This document shows positions 1 through 6,661 of a stretch of DNA of 11,371 nt, one piece after another. The position numbers were made by a program, and so were the translations under genes. Below the pieces are notes generated by a model, which saw only the letters and a list, made by a program, of their open reading frames with translations, did not search any database and had not been told where the DNA came from. The stretch's first letter is position 1, and every line of letters begins with the position of its first letter. The stretch comes from a bacterium (GTDB lineage Bacteria > Patescibacteria > Dojkabacteria > JAKAPS01 > JAJZLI01), in NCBI GenBank assembly GCA_021805885.1, contig JAJZDR010000023.1:1-11371 (forward strand), in the 5' to 3' direction.

Positions 1-2
1 AT

Positions 3-56
3 GTTGGATTATTCATATTTTTCATACTATTTAATTTATTCCTAAATGTAGAGTAA
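3..56 (+). CDS. Possible 3' end of an upstream membrane protein gene (partial)
   Basis: Reading from base 3, the window opens with 17 codons followed by TAA. The peptide is strongly hydrophobic (VGLFIFFILFNLFLNVE) and resembles the end of a last transmembrane helix. A polytopic membrane protein such as a flippase or polymerase would suit a position just before glycosyltransferases, but that is inference from context. Two other frames are also briefly open here, so the reading frame is not certain. The 5' part lies outside the window. Confidence 0.3.
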   Translation, partial: VGLFIFFILFNLFLNVE

Positions 57-85
57 AGTCAATATATACATAAAAAAATATCTGA

Positions 86-94
86 TGATATAAT
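86..94 (+). promoter_or_regulatory. Extended -10 promoter of the glycan operon
   Basis: TGATATAAT is a perfect extended -10 element (TGn plus TATAAT at 89-94). No convincing -35 box lies 17 bases upstream, which extended -10 promoters tolerate. Six bases follow and then ATG at 101. The expected transcription start, about 7 bases past the -10, would fall on that A and give a leaderless message. The same geometry occurs before 5702 and 8894. Confidence 0.6.
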
Positions 95-100
95 GCAAAT

Positions 101-1231
101 ATGAAATATAGAGGTGTGAAACATCAAAATATGAAAATAGCTCTAGCACATGATGATCTATGTCAATTTGGGGGAGCTGAAAGAGTTGTCTTAGAACTTT
201 CGTCATTATATGATAGACCTCCTCTATATATAGCATTGTATAGTGATACTATAATATCAAAATTTCATGATCAAATCGGAAAATTACGGACGTCTTTTTT
301 AAATAATTATAAAATTATAAAAAAACATCCTAAAAGTTTTTTCTTTTTAAATCCTTTGGCCTTTGAAAGTTTTAATTTTGATGAGTATGATGTTGTGATC
401 TCATCATCAACAAGGTTTGCTCACGGAATAATAACAGGGCCAGATACACTTCATATATGCTATATGCACTCACCTTCAAGATATATATGGGATTACAATG
501 AATATATGAAAATGTATAATATCAAAGGTATAAAGAAGAAAATACTGCCTTTAATGGTTTCATATTTAAGAATATGGGATATGCAAGCATCGGCAAGACC
601 AGATTTTTTTATTGCAAACTCAGAATATACAAGGGGGAGAATAAAAAAATTCTATAACAAAGATAGCGTTGTAATTAATCCTCCTGTCAATGTTGAAAGA
701 TTTATTAATGGAAAGGTTGAAGATCATGGGTATTATCTGTATATAGGTAGAGTTGTTCCATGGAAAAGAGTAGATATTCTTATTGATGCTTTTAAAACAT
801 TGAAATATCCTTTGCATATTGTAGGTAATGGAGAATCATCATATATAAATACACTTAAAGATAATGCCACAGACAATATAACTTTTTATGAAAATTTAGA
901 TGATAAAAAGGTGGAAGACCAATTACTTAGATGTAGAGGTTTATTATTTCCATCTAAAGAAGATTTTGGAATAGTTCCTGTTGAGGCTTTAGCTTGTGGT
1001 AAAGGAGTAATAGCATATGAGGAAGGTGGTGTAAAGGATACTATAGAGGATCAAAAGACTGGAGTGTTCTTCAAAAAGCAAGACAAGGAAGATGTAGTTG
1101 ATGCAGTTATAAGATTTGAAAAACTAAAATTTGATATAGATTATTTAAGGAAAGTTTCTCTAGGATTTAAAAGAGAAATATTCAGGGATAAGATTGAAGA
1201 ATTTGTGAAATCAAAATGGGAACAAAGATAA
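101..1231 (+). CDS. GT4-family glycosyltransferase (WbaZ-like)
   Basis: Probably transfers a sugar from a nucleotide-sugar donor onto a lipid-linked glycan at the inner face of the membrane. The GT-B fold is seen as an N-terminal acceptor domain with the GGAE motif (residues 24-27 of 376) after MKIALAHDDL, and a C-terminal donor domain with the GR...K motif (G216, R217, K222) and the EX7E pair E287/E295 in EDFGIVPVEA. This is the layout of family 4 enzymes such as WbaZ-type mannosyltransferases; the actual sugar cannot be read from sequence. The start is uncertain. ATG 101 fits a leaderless transcript from the extended -10 at 86-94, but homologues usually begin at the equivalent of ATG 131 (MKIALAH). 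A GAGGTG at 111-116 lies 14 bases before ATG 131, long for a Shine-Dalgarno. The 3' end overlaps the next gene by 16 bases, and that gene is a clear paralogue. Confidence 0.9.
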   Translation: MKYRGVKHQNMKIALAHDDLCQFGGAERVVLELSSLYDRPPLYIALYSDTIISKFHDQIGKLRTSFLNNYKIIKKHPKSFFFLNPLAFESFNFDEYDVVISSSTRFAHGIITGPDTLHICYMHSPSRYIWDYNEYMKMYNIKGIKKKILPLMVSYLRIWDMQASARPDFFIANSEYTRGRIKKFYNKDSVVINPPVNVERFINGKVEDHGYYLYIGRVVPWKRVDILIDAFKTLKYPLHIVGNGESSYINTLKDNATDNITFYENLDDKKVEDQLLRCRGLLFPSKEDFGIVPVEALACGKGVIAYEEGGVKDTIEDQKTGVFFKKQDKEDVVDAVIRFEKLKFDIDYLRKVSLGFKREIFRDKIEEFVKSKWEQR

Positions 1232-2430
1232 AAGATATATCTCAAAATCATGTAGATATGAAAGATTCAAATTTTAAAATTGCTATAGTATGTGATTTCC
1301 TTAAAATATATGGTGGAGCAGAAAGGCATCTTGAAGCTATAATGGAGATATTCCCCAATGCACCAATTTTTACAACATTGTATTTAAAAGATAAAATGCC
1401 TGAACAATTTAGAAAATATCATATTGTGGAGAGTAAGTATAGAAAACTTTTTAAATATTTAGGTCCTTTGATGACACCTCTATATCCAATAACCTTTGAA
1501 GAATTTAATTTTGATGAATATGATATTGTATTATCTTTTACAGCCGGTTTTGCAAAGAATATTATTATATCTAATAAAACCATCCACATAGCATATATAT
1601 TAACTCCCCCAAGATTTCTGTGGGGGTTACCAAATTCTAGACAAGATTCAATCTCAGGTATAAAGAAAATACCATTATATTTTCTAAATAATTATTTAAG
1701 AGTTATTGATTTTGCTTCAGCTCAAAGGGCAGACTACATTTTCACAATATCAAATGCAGTATCAAAAAGAGTGAAAAAATTTTATAGGAGGGACAGTGTT
1801 GTTATATATCCTTATGTTGATACAGATAAATTTATAAAAAATGATAAATTTATTGATGGAGATTATTTTTTAATTGTGTCAAGGCTTGAGAGGTATAAAA
1901 ATATTGATATTGCAATAAAAGCTTGTATAAAACTTAAATATAAATTAAAAATAATAGGGGAGGGGGGATACAAAAACCAATTAAAGGAAATATCATCATC
2001 TAATATTGAATTTTTGGGAAATATCAAAGATGAGGAAATGATTGATATAATAAATGGGTCTAAGGCTGTTATTTTTCCTGGGGCAGAAGATTTTGGACTT
2101 GTTCCTATTGAAGCTCAAGCTTGTGGTAAAGGTGTCGTAGCATTTGCTAAGGATGGTGCACTGGAAAGTATAAAAGATGGAGTCACAGGATATTTTTTTA
2201 GTAATAATGATACACTCAGATCTAGATCTGAATCCAGATCCCTTAGGGCAAGCTCCATTAGGGCAAGCTCCATTGGAGTAAGCTCCCTTGAAAAAGCATT
2301 GAATAAGATTTATGATAATCCAGCTAACCCTATAGAGTGTATAGATAATGCAAAGAGATTTTCTAAAGATATATTTAGAAGGAATTTAGAGAATAAAATT
2401 AATAATATAAGAAAAAAAAATGATATATGA
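1216..2430 (+). CDS. GT4-family glycosyltransferase, paralogue of the preceding gene, with a repeat insertion
   Basis: A second GT-B glycosyltransferase of about 404 residues that aligns with its upstream neighbour throughout (GGAER at 33-37, a shared FNFDEYD motif, SR...K at 222-228, EX7E pair E291/E299 in EDFGLVPIEA). The pair looks like a tandem duplication that diverged to add successive sugars to one glycan. Start ATG 1216 lies inside the upstream gene; ATG 1258 (residue 15) is an equally possible start, and neither has a Shine-Dalgarno. After GYFFSNNDT, residues of about 334-357 form a low-complexity stretch of Arg, Ser, Ala and Leu that the paralogue lacks. It is encoded by a palindrome and tandem repeats (2216-2287). 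It sits late in the donor domain, downstream of the catalytic motifs, and keeps the frame, so the enzyme may still work. The gene ends in TGA, overlapping the next start by 11 bases. Confidence 0.9.
   Translation: MGTKIKDISQNHVDMKDSNFKIAIVCDFLKIYGGAERHLEAIMEIFPNAPIFTTLYLKDKMPEQFRKYHIVESKYRKLFKYLGPLMTPLYPITFEEFNFDEYDIVLSFTAGFAKNIIISNKTIHIAYILTPPRFLWGLPNSRQDSISGIKKIPLYFLNNYLRVIDFASAQRADYIFTISNAVSKRVKKFYRRDSVVIYPYVDTDKFIKNDKFIDGDYFLIVSRLERYKNIDIAIKACIKLKYKLKIIGEGGYKNQLKEISSSNIEFLGNIKDEEMIDIINGSKAVIFPGAEDFGLVPIEAQACGKGVVAFAKDGALESIKDGVTGYFFSNNDTLRSRSESRSLRASSIRASSIGVSSLEKALNKIYDNPANPIECIDNAKRFSKDIFRRNLENKINNIRKKNDI
2216..2287 (+). repeat. In-frame palindrome plus 15-bp tandem repeats inside a glycosyltransferase gene
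   Basis: Bases 2216-2231 (TCAGATCTAGATCTGA) are a perfect 16-bp palindrome. They are followed by two identical 15-bp units at 2243-2257 and 2258-2272 (TTAGGGCAAGCTCCA) and a third diverged unit at 2273-2287 with 11 of 15 matches. The segment is about half G+C, well above its surroundings. It is a multiple of three in effect and encodes a repeated ASS(I/L) pattern. Sequence homologous to the paralogous gene resumes right after it. Confidence 0.85.
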
Positions 2431-3058
2431 AATAGTAACAAGAATAATGGATATTATTGTCTCAATTTTTGCAATAATCATCTTTTCTCCAATTATGCTT
2501 ATTACGGCCATACTTATCATGGTAGATTCTAAGGGTCCAATACTTGCAGATGTACCAGAAAGAGTTGGAAGAAATTATCAGCCATTTAAATTTTATAAAT
2601 TTAGATCTATGGTTGTTTCTGCGCATACAATGTTAAAAGAAGATCCTAGATACTCTAAATTATATAAAGAATATAAGAGGAATAGTTATAAATTAAAAAA
2701 TGATCCAAGGGTGACAAAGATAGGGAAATTTATAAGGAAATACTCTATAGATGAATTTCCACAATTTTTTAATATATTAAAAGGAGATATGTCTCTTGTA
2801 GGGCCTAGAGCCTATTATTTTGATGAACTTGAATATTATATATCTCAAAATCCTGAAGTTGAAGAAGATATTGCAATAATTACAAGTATCAAACCAGGAT
2901 TGACTGGTGTGTGGCAAATTTCGGGACGTTCTGAAATATCTTTTGACAAAAGGATCAAAATTGATCTAGAATATGCTAAGATGAGATCTATAAAAAGAAA
3001 TATAATTATTTTATTTCAGACTCCATTTGCTGTTTTCTCAAAGAGAGGAGCATATTAA
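2420..3058 (+). CDS. Polyprenyl-phosphate sugar-1-phosphate transferase (bacterial sugar transferase family)
   Basis: A monotopic phosphoglycosyl transferase that moves a sugar-1-phosphate from a nucleotide sugar onto undecaprenyl phosphate, the first committed step of lipid-linked glycan assembly. The 212-residue protein is the minimal catalytic form. It has one N-terminal membrane segment (about residues 8-34), KFYKFRSM (57-64), DPRVTKIG, the catalytic Asp-Glu pair D111/E112 in DEFPQFFNILKGDMSLVGPR, and KPGLTGVWQISGRS (158-171). It lacks the extra N-terminal helices of long WbaP-type enzymes. ATG 2420 overlaps the upstream stop by 11 bases, which suggests translational coupling; there is no Shine-Dalgarno. 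With the two glycosyltransferases it forms an initiate-and-extend set. The sugar is not predictable. Confidence 0.93.
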   Translation: MIYEIVTRIMDIIVSIFAIIIFSPIMLITAILIMVDSKGPILADVPERVGRNYQPFKFYKFRSMVVSAHTMLKEDPRYSKLYKEYKRNSYKLKNDPRVTKIGKFIRKYSIDEFPQFFNILKGDMSLVGPRAYYFDELEYYISQNPEVEEDIAIITSIKPGLTGVWQISGRSEISFDKRIKIDLEYAKMRSIKRNIIILFQTPFAVFSKRGAY

Positions 3059-3064
3059 ACTATT

Positions 3065-4939
3065 ATGACAGTTATTGATTTAGCTCAATATCAGCCTAAA
3101 CAAAGAGGGGCCTTTTTAAAGGCTAGATGGTTTATGATCAGTGTTGGAGCTTTTGTAGTTATTGTTATACTTTTGTTTTTTTTTCTAATTCTTCCGCTTT
3201 TAACACTAAAGAGTAATTTTGATACACTATATTCTAATATAGAAAAAGCAAAAGTATATCAAAAATCGAAGGATTTTGTTGGTATCTCAAGTGAAGTTCC
3301 TATTATACAATCTAATATAGTATCTATGAAAGAGAATTTAGGTACTTTATCATATTTTTCTGTTGTCCCAATTTTAAGTGGTTATTACAACAATGCATCT
3401 GATCTACTTGATGCAGGATATTATGCTGTTTCAGGGCTTCAAACTATAATGCCTTCATTATCAAATCTGGCTACACTAGACGGATATCAAACAAGTACTC
3501 AAAAAGCAGCACAGGTTTTGTCTGGGAAACAAAAAATTTATGCATTTGTTCACTCTCTACCAAAACTTGGTCCTGCATTAGATAAAGCGGATCCATATTT
3601 TACAAAAGCAAATAGTTATATACAAAAGATAAACCCTCAATATTTTCCAGAATCAATTTTAAAATCTCATGGTATAACACTATCTTCTCTGAAAAGTATT
3701 TTTTCAGGTATATCTCAGAATTTGCCTATTTTTGATAGATCAGTAAATGTTATTGAGAGTGCTCTTGGTGTTCCAACCCCTAAAAGATATCTTTTGATGT
3801 TCCAAAATTCAGGTGAAATTAGACCTACTGGAGGCTTTATGACAGCTTTTGGATTCATCAATTTTAATAATGGAACACTAGGTCAAATATCGGCTCAAAA
3901 TATATACTCTCTATCTAATGTAGTACAATATGCTCCTCTTGCACCAAAGCCATTATATGTGTATAACGCTACGTATCATTGGCATCTAAGAGATGCGAAT
4001 ACATCACCTAATGTTCCAACATCAGTAGCTAATATATATAAATTCTATAATTCTATTCCAAGGGCTCCTCAAATTGATGGTGTTATTTTTATAAATACAT
4101 GGTTTGTTGACTCTATGATACAGGCGGTTGGGAATATTACTATGCCAAGTTTATATGGAAAAAATCTTGTTCTAACAACTAACAACGCTAATTACTATAT
4201 GGAATATATGGCTGAAAAATCAGGTCTTCCTCAAAGTGAAAGGAAAGCCTTTATTTCAGTTATGATGCACGAGCTTATAAATAAAGTATTCCACTCCACG
4301 GGCAATACTCTTACAAATGTAATAAAGGTAGCATTTAAATCATTGAATGAAAAACAAATATTATTATATTTTAATAACCAAAAAGCAGAAAATTTAGTAA
4401 ATCATTATAATTGGGGAGGTGTAATTCCAACCAAGGTTAATGGTGACTACTTGCAAGTAGTAGAAGCAAACCTTGGAGGTGCTAAGGATAACTATTTTAT
4501 GGGTGAGACTGTAACATCAAATATTCAAAAGGCAACAAATGGAAGATATGAACAAAGTGTAAGCATAACCTGGACCAATTCAGCAGTTTATGATAACTGG
4601 CTTGTAGGTCCTTATTTATCATGGGTTAGAATCTATGTACCTCTAGGGTCAACCCTAATATCTATAAACGGAGCTAATGGATTTACCCAAGATTATAACA
4701 ATACAATAGTGAATAAGACTGTTTTTGGAAATCATATAACAATTCCTCCTCGTCTTTCAAAATCAGCTCCTCTTGCAAAAGGTACAATGACATTTACTTA
4801 TTATCTGCCTTTGGGAATTAATATGACTCATTATCTAATTCAAAAGCAGCCAGGGATTAAAGGAGAATGGGAAAAAATCAATTTTGGGACATTTACTAAA
4901 TCAGTATATATAACAAAAGATTTGTCTATAAATATATAA
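3065..4939 (+). CDS. DUF4012 domain membrane-anchored protein
   Basis: A 624-residue protein with a short basic cytoplasmic N-terminus, one transmembrane helix (about residues 24-46) and a large extracytoplasmic part. The DUF4012 signature is clear: RYLLMFQNSGEIRPTGGF (RPTGG at 253-257), then RDANTSPNVPTS (309-320), DGVIFINTWFVDSMIQAVG, and a C-terminal YLIQKQPGI-type segment. DUF4012 proteins are common in CPR and some Gram-positive genomes next to polysaccharide genes; their biochemical role is not established to my knowledge. The neighbours suggest handling, attachment or export of the glycan at the cell surface, which is inference. The region between the helix and residue about 230 looks helical and lacks a recognised motif. 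AGAGGAG at 3044-3050 lies 14 bases before ATG 3065, far for a Shine-Dalgarno. The gap from the upstream gene is 6 bases, so it belongs to the same operon. Confidence 0.9.
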   Translation: MTVIDLAQYQPKQRGAFLKARWFMISVGAFVVIVILLFFFLILPLLTLKSNFDTLYSNIEKAKVYQKSKDFVGISSEVPIIQSNIVSMKENLGTLSYFSVVPILSGYYNNASDLLDAGYYAVSGLQTIMPSLSNLATLDGYQTSTQKAAQVLSGKQKIYAFVHSLPKLGPALDKADPYFTKANSYIQKINPQYFPESILKSHGITLSSLKSIFSGISQNLPIFDRSVNVIESALGVPTPKRYLLMFQNSGEIRPTGGFMTAFGFINFNNGTLGQISAQNIYSLSNVVQYAPLAPKPLYVYNATYHWHLRDANTSPNVPTSVANIYKFYNSIPRAPQIDGVIFINTWFVDSMIQAVGNITMPSLYGKNLVLTTNNANYYMEYMAEKSGLPQSERKAFISVMMHELINKVFHSTGNTLTNVIKVAFKSLNEKQILLYFNNQKAENLVNHYNWGGVIPTKVNGDYLQVVEANLGGAKDNYFMGETVTSNIQKATNGRYEQSVSITWTNSAVYDNWLVGPYLSWVRIYVPLGSTLISINGANGFTQDYNNTIVNKTVFGNHITIPPRLSKSAPLAKGTMTFTYYLPLGINMTHYLIQKQPGIKGEWEKINFGTFTKSVYITKDLSINI

Positions 4940-4940
4940 T

Positions 4941-5660
4941 ATGCAAAATCTGGAAGAAGGTTTTATTATAAAGCAGGTTGACTTTAGGGATAATGATAAA
5001 ATTCTTACAATTTTTACAAAAAAAGGAAAAATTAGTGTAATAGTAAAAGGTGCAAAGTTAGGTAAGAGAGCTACACTTTTAGATCTTGCAAATTATATAG
5101 AATTTCAAACCATAAAGAGTAAAGGTGGATTGGATATTGTAACAACAATATCTATGAAAGATTCTTTCCATCTTTCAAAAGAAAAATTCTCATTATATAT
5201 CTTTTATCCTTTAGAAATTTTATCTAAAATTGATAGGGTGGGGCAGGATGAAAGTCAATTATTTGATCTTTTAAATTTTACACTCTCTAATCTTTATAAA
5301 AACCCAGATCTGTACATATCAGTATTTAATATAAAAACACTTTTGTATGAAGGATTGTTATCCGATTTTACAAATTGTTTTATATGTTCCAAACCTCTAG
5401 TACCATCTATCCAAAATATAGCATCGACCGTTGGCATATCTCATCTTGGATGTGATTTAAAAGAATATAACGTTAGGGGTTATGAAATTTCAGTCAACAC
5501 AATAAAACTTATAAGGTATATAAAAGATGGGGATTTGAAAATATCTAGTTTTAAATTTGATATTCCTGAGAAAGCTTTGAAGGAAATATTATTATTTTCT
5601 ACAAATCTTGTAGAATCATCTTTTGATATAAATTTATCATCTAAGAAATATATTTTATAA
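4941..5660 (+). CDS. recO: DNA repair protein RecO
   Basis: RecO works in the RecFOR pathway: it binds single-stranded DNA and SSB, anneals strands and helps load RecA at gaps. The N-terminal OB fold is recognisable (EGFIIKQVDFRDNDKILTIF, followed by GKISVIVKGAKLGK). A helical domain follows, and then a zinc-binding segment. The usual CxxC...CxxC appears as C146/C149 and H168/C171, so one zinc ligand would be histidine. At 239 residues the length is normal. It starts one base after the DUF4012 stop without a Shine-Dalgarno, so it is probably transcribed with the glycan operon although functionally unrelated. Such coupling of recO to unrelated genes is plausible in compact genomes. Overall sequence is divergent; the call rests on domain order and motifs. 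Confidence 0.82.
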   Translation: MQNLEEGFIIKQVDFRDNDKILTIFTKKGKISVIVKGAKLGKRATLLDLANYIEFQTIKSKGGLDIVTTISMKDSFHLSKEKFSLYIFYPLEILSKIDRVGQDESQLFDLLNFTLSNLYKNPDLYISVFNIKTLLYEGLLSDFTNCFICSKPLVPSIQNIASTVGISHLGCDLKEYNVRGYEISVNTIKLIRYIKDGDLKISSFKFDIPEKALKEILLFSTNLVESSFDINLSSKKYIL

Positions 5661-5666
5661 TTTTAA

Positions 5667-5695
5667 TTGTTTATTATTAAGCTCTTTGTTATAAT
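5667..5695 (+). promoter_or_regulatory. Promoter of the AbiEii-like module
   Basis: TTGTTT (5667-5672) is separated by 17 bases from TATAAT (5690-5695), which is preceded by TGT to make an extended -10. Six bases follow, then ATG 5702, so the predicted start of transcription coincides with the start codon (leaderless). A 7-bp inverted repeat, TTATTAT at 5671-5677 and ATAATAA at 5691-5697, overlaps the core promoter and could be an operator, though it is pure A+T and may be chance. Confidence 0.65.
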
Positions 5696-5701
5696 AATGG
5701 T

Positions 5702-6010
5702 ATGGTTCCGCAAGAATTTAAAAGATATTTCTATGATGTCAAATTTAATGAATTAGATGTTCATAAAAATAAAAACTATATAATAAGTAGGGTGTTGGAT
5801 CATGGGACTTTAGAAGATTTTAAAAAAATCAAAGAATTATTTTCAGACAAAGAAATTATTAATGCTATAACTAATTCTCCTGAAATCAGTAGACGTACAG
5901 CATATTTTTTTAAAAATTATTTTAATATTTCGAAGCCAATCTTATGTTTGACAAGGGATTCAGATCCGATACAGTCAATGACGGAGCAAAGAATGCTCTG
6001 GCCTTACTGA
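5702..6010 (+). CDS. Small antitoxin-like protein paired with an AbiEii-type nucleotidyltransferase
   Basis: A 102-residue soluble protein opening MVPQEFKRYFYDVKFNELD and continuing through LDHGTLEDFKKIKELF and SRRTAYFFKNYF. This pattern matches the small proteins (DUF6922-like, from memory) that commonly sit directly upstream of AbiEii/AbiGii-family nucleotidyltransferases and are presumed antitoxins. No enzyme motif is visible. The start is fixed by the promoter six bases upstream and the lack of any other ATG in frame. Its 3' end overlaps the next gene by 67 bases. Family members usually end near ILCL (about residue 82), so the last 20 residues (TRDSDPIQSM onward) may be an extension created by loss of an earlier stop. 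The gene ends in TGA. Confidence 0.72.
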   Translation: MVPQEFKRYFYDVKFNELDVHKNKNYIISRVLDHGTLEDFKKIKELFSDKEIINAITNSPEISRRTAYFFKNYFNISKPILCLTRDSDPIQSMTEQRMLWPY

Positions 6011-6576
6011 AAGATGTAAAGGTTGTAGAAAATTTTTATCTTGCTGGTGGTACTGGCCTGTCTCTACAAATTGGACACAGGATTTCTTATGATTTAGATT
6101 TCTTTACACAGGATCCATTGAAAAGTTCAGTATTATTAAGTTCTATTAATAAGATATTAAAATTACATGATGTTACTCTGACAGATTGCAGTTTACGTGG
6201 ATTTACAGATGATTGTGAAATAAGCTTTTTTCTTTATCAATATCCTCTTTTAGATGAGAAAAAAATATATAATAATATCTATCTAGCATCAATAAAAGAT
6301 ATTGCTCTTATGAAAATAATAGCAATAGGTAGTAGAGGTGTAAAGAAATATTTTTATGATCTTTATTTTATTTTGAAAAATTATTACTCAATCACAGATT
6401 TATTTGATGCTTTTCAGAAAAAATTTGAAGAAAATAATTTTAATCAGTTCCATTATATAAAATCTTTAACCTCTTTTGAATTTGCTGATAATGATGATAC
6501 TCCTATTAACCTCATGTCTGATATTAGTTGGGTTAAAGTAAAAGATTTTCTAATACAACAATCTAAGCTATTATAA
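5944..6576 (+). CDS. AbiEii/AbiGii-family nucleotidyltransferase toxin
   Basis: A 210-residue member of the nucleotidyltransferase fold family that includes AbiEii and MenT-type toxins, which transfer nucleotides to RNA or protein targets and act in type IV toxin-antitoxin or phage-defence modules. The core motif is FYLAGGTGLSLQIGHRISYD followed by LDFF: the GG pair at 35-36 and the metal-binding D50 and D52. A second conserved block, DIALMKIIAIGSRG with KYFYDLYFIL (K124 and D139 region), is also typical. ATG 5944 lies inside the upstream gene, and homologues start at an equivalent place (MF...T...L). There is no Shine-Dalgarno, so translation probably depends on the upstream gene. The substrate is unknown. 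The gene pair lies between recO and glyQS as an accessory insertion. Confidence 0.85.
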   Translation: MFDKGFRSDTVNDGAKNALALLKDVKVVENFYLAGGTGLSLQIGHRISYDLDFFTQDPLKSSVLLSSINKILKLHDVTLTDCSLRGFTDDCEISFFLYQYPLLDEKKIYNNIYLASIKDIALMKIIAIGSRGVKKYFYDLYFILKNYYSITDLFDAFQKKFEENNFNQFHYIKSLTSFEFADNDDTPINLMSDISWVKVKDFLIQQSKLL

Positions 6577-6607
6577 TATCTTTACTATTTTAGTATTGTA
6601 TATATTT

Positions 6608-6636
6608 TTGACTTAATTGTGTGTAAAATGTACAAT
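6608..6636 (+). promoter_or_regulatory. Promoter of glyQS-rsmI
   Basis: TTGACT (6608-6613), a 17-base spacer, then TACAAT (6631-6636): five of six consensus bases in both boxes with ideal spacing. Transcription would begin near 6643, giving a leader of about 19 bases before ATG 6662, too short for a T-box riboswitch. The leader has no Shine-Dalgarno. Confidence 0.65.
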
Positions 6637-6661
6637 ATTATGCATAAAATCAATAAATTAT

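Noticed and set aside
42..236. Minus-strand open frame over the glycosyltransferase start
   Set aside because: It overlaps the promoter and the conserved N-terminus of the + strand gene and has no family features.
620..817. Minus-strand open frame inside the first glycosyltransferase
   Set aside because: It is antisense to conserved catalytic-domain sequence and has no independent support.
2428..2430. UGA recoding to glycine, as in some CPR lineages
   Set aside because: TGA ends two clear genes here (2428-2430 and 6008-6010) with a downstream gene already started, and real genes contain no internal TGA. The single TGA at 8769 lies in a doubtful remnant.
6583..6595. Terminator after the AbiEii-like gene (TACTA-TTT-TAGTA)
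   Set aside because: The stem has only five pairs, mostly A-T, with a 3-base loop; too weak to call.
6637..6661. T-box or other riboswitch before glyQS
   Set aside because: The predicted leader is about 19 bases, far too short for a structured regulator.
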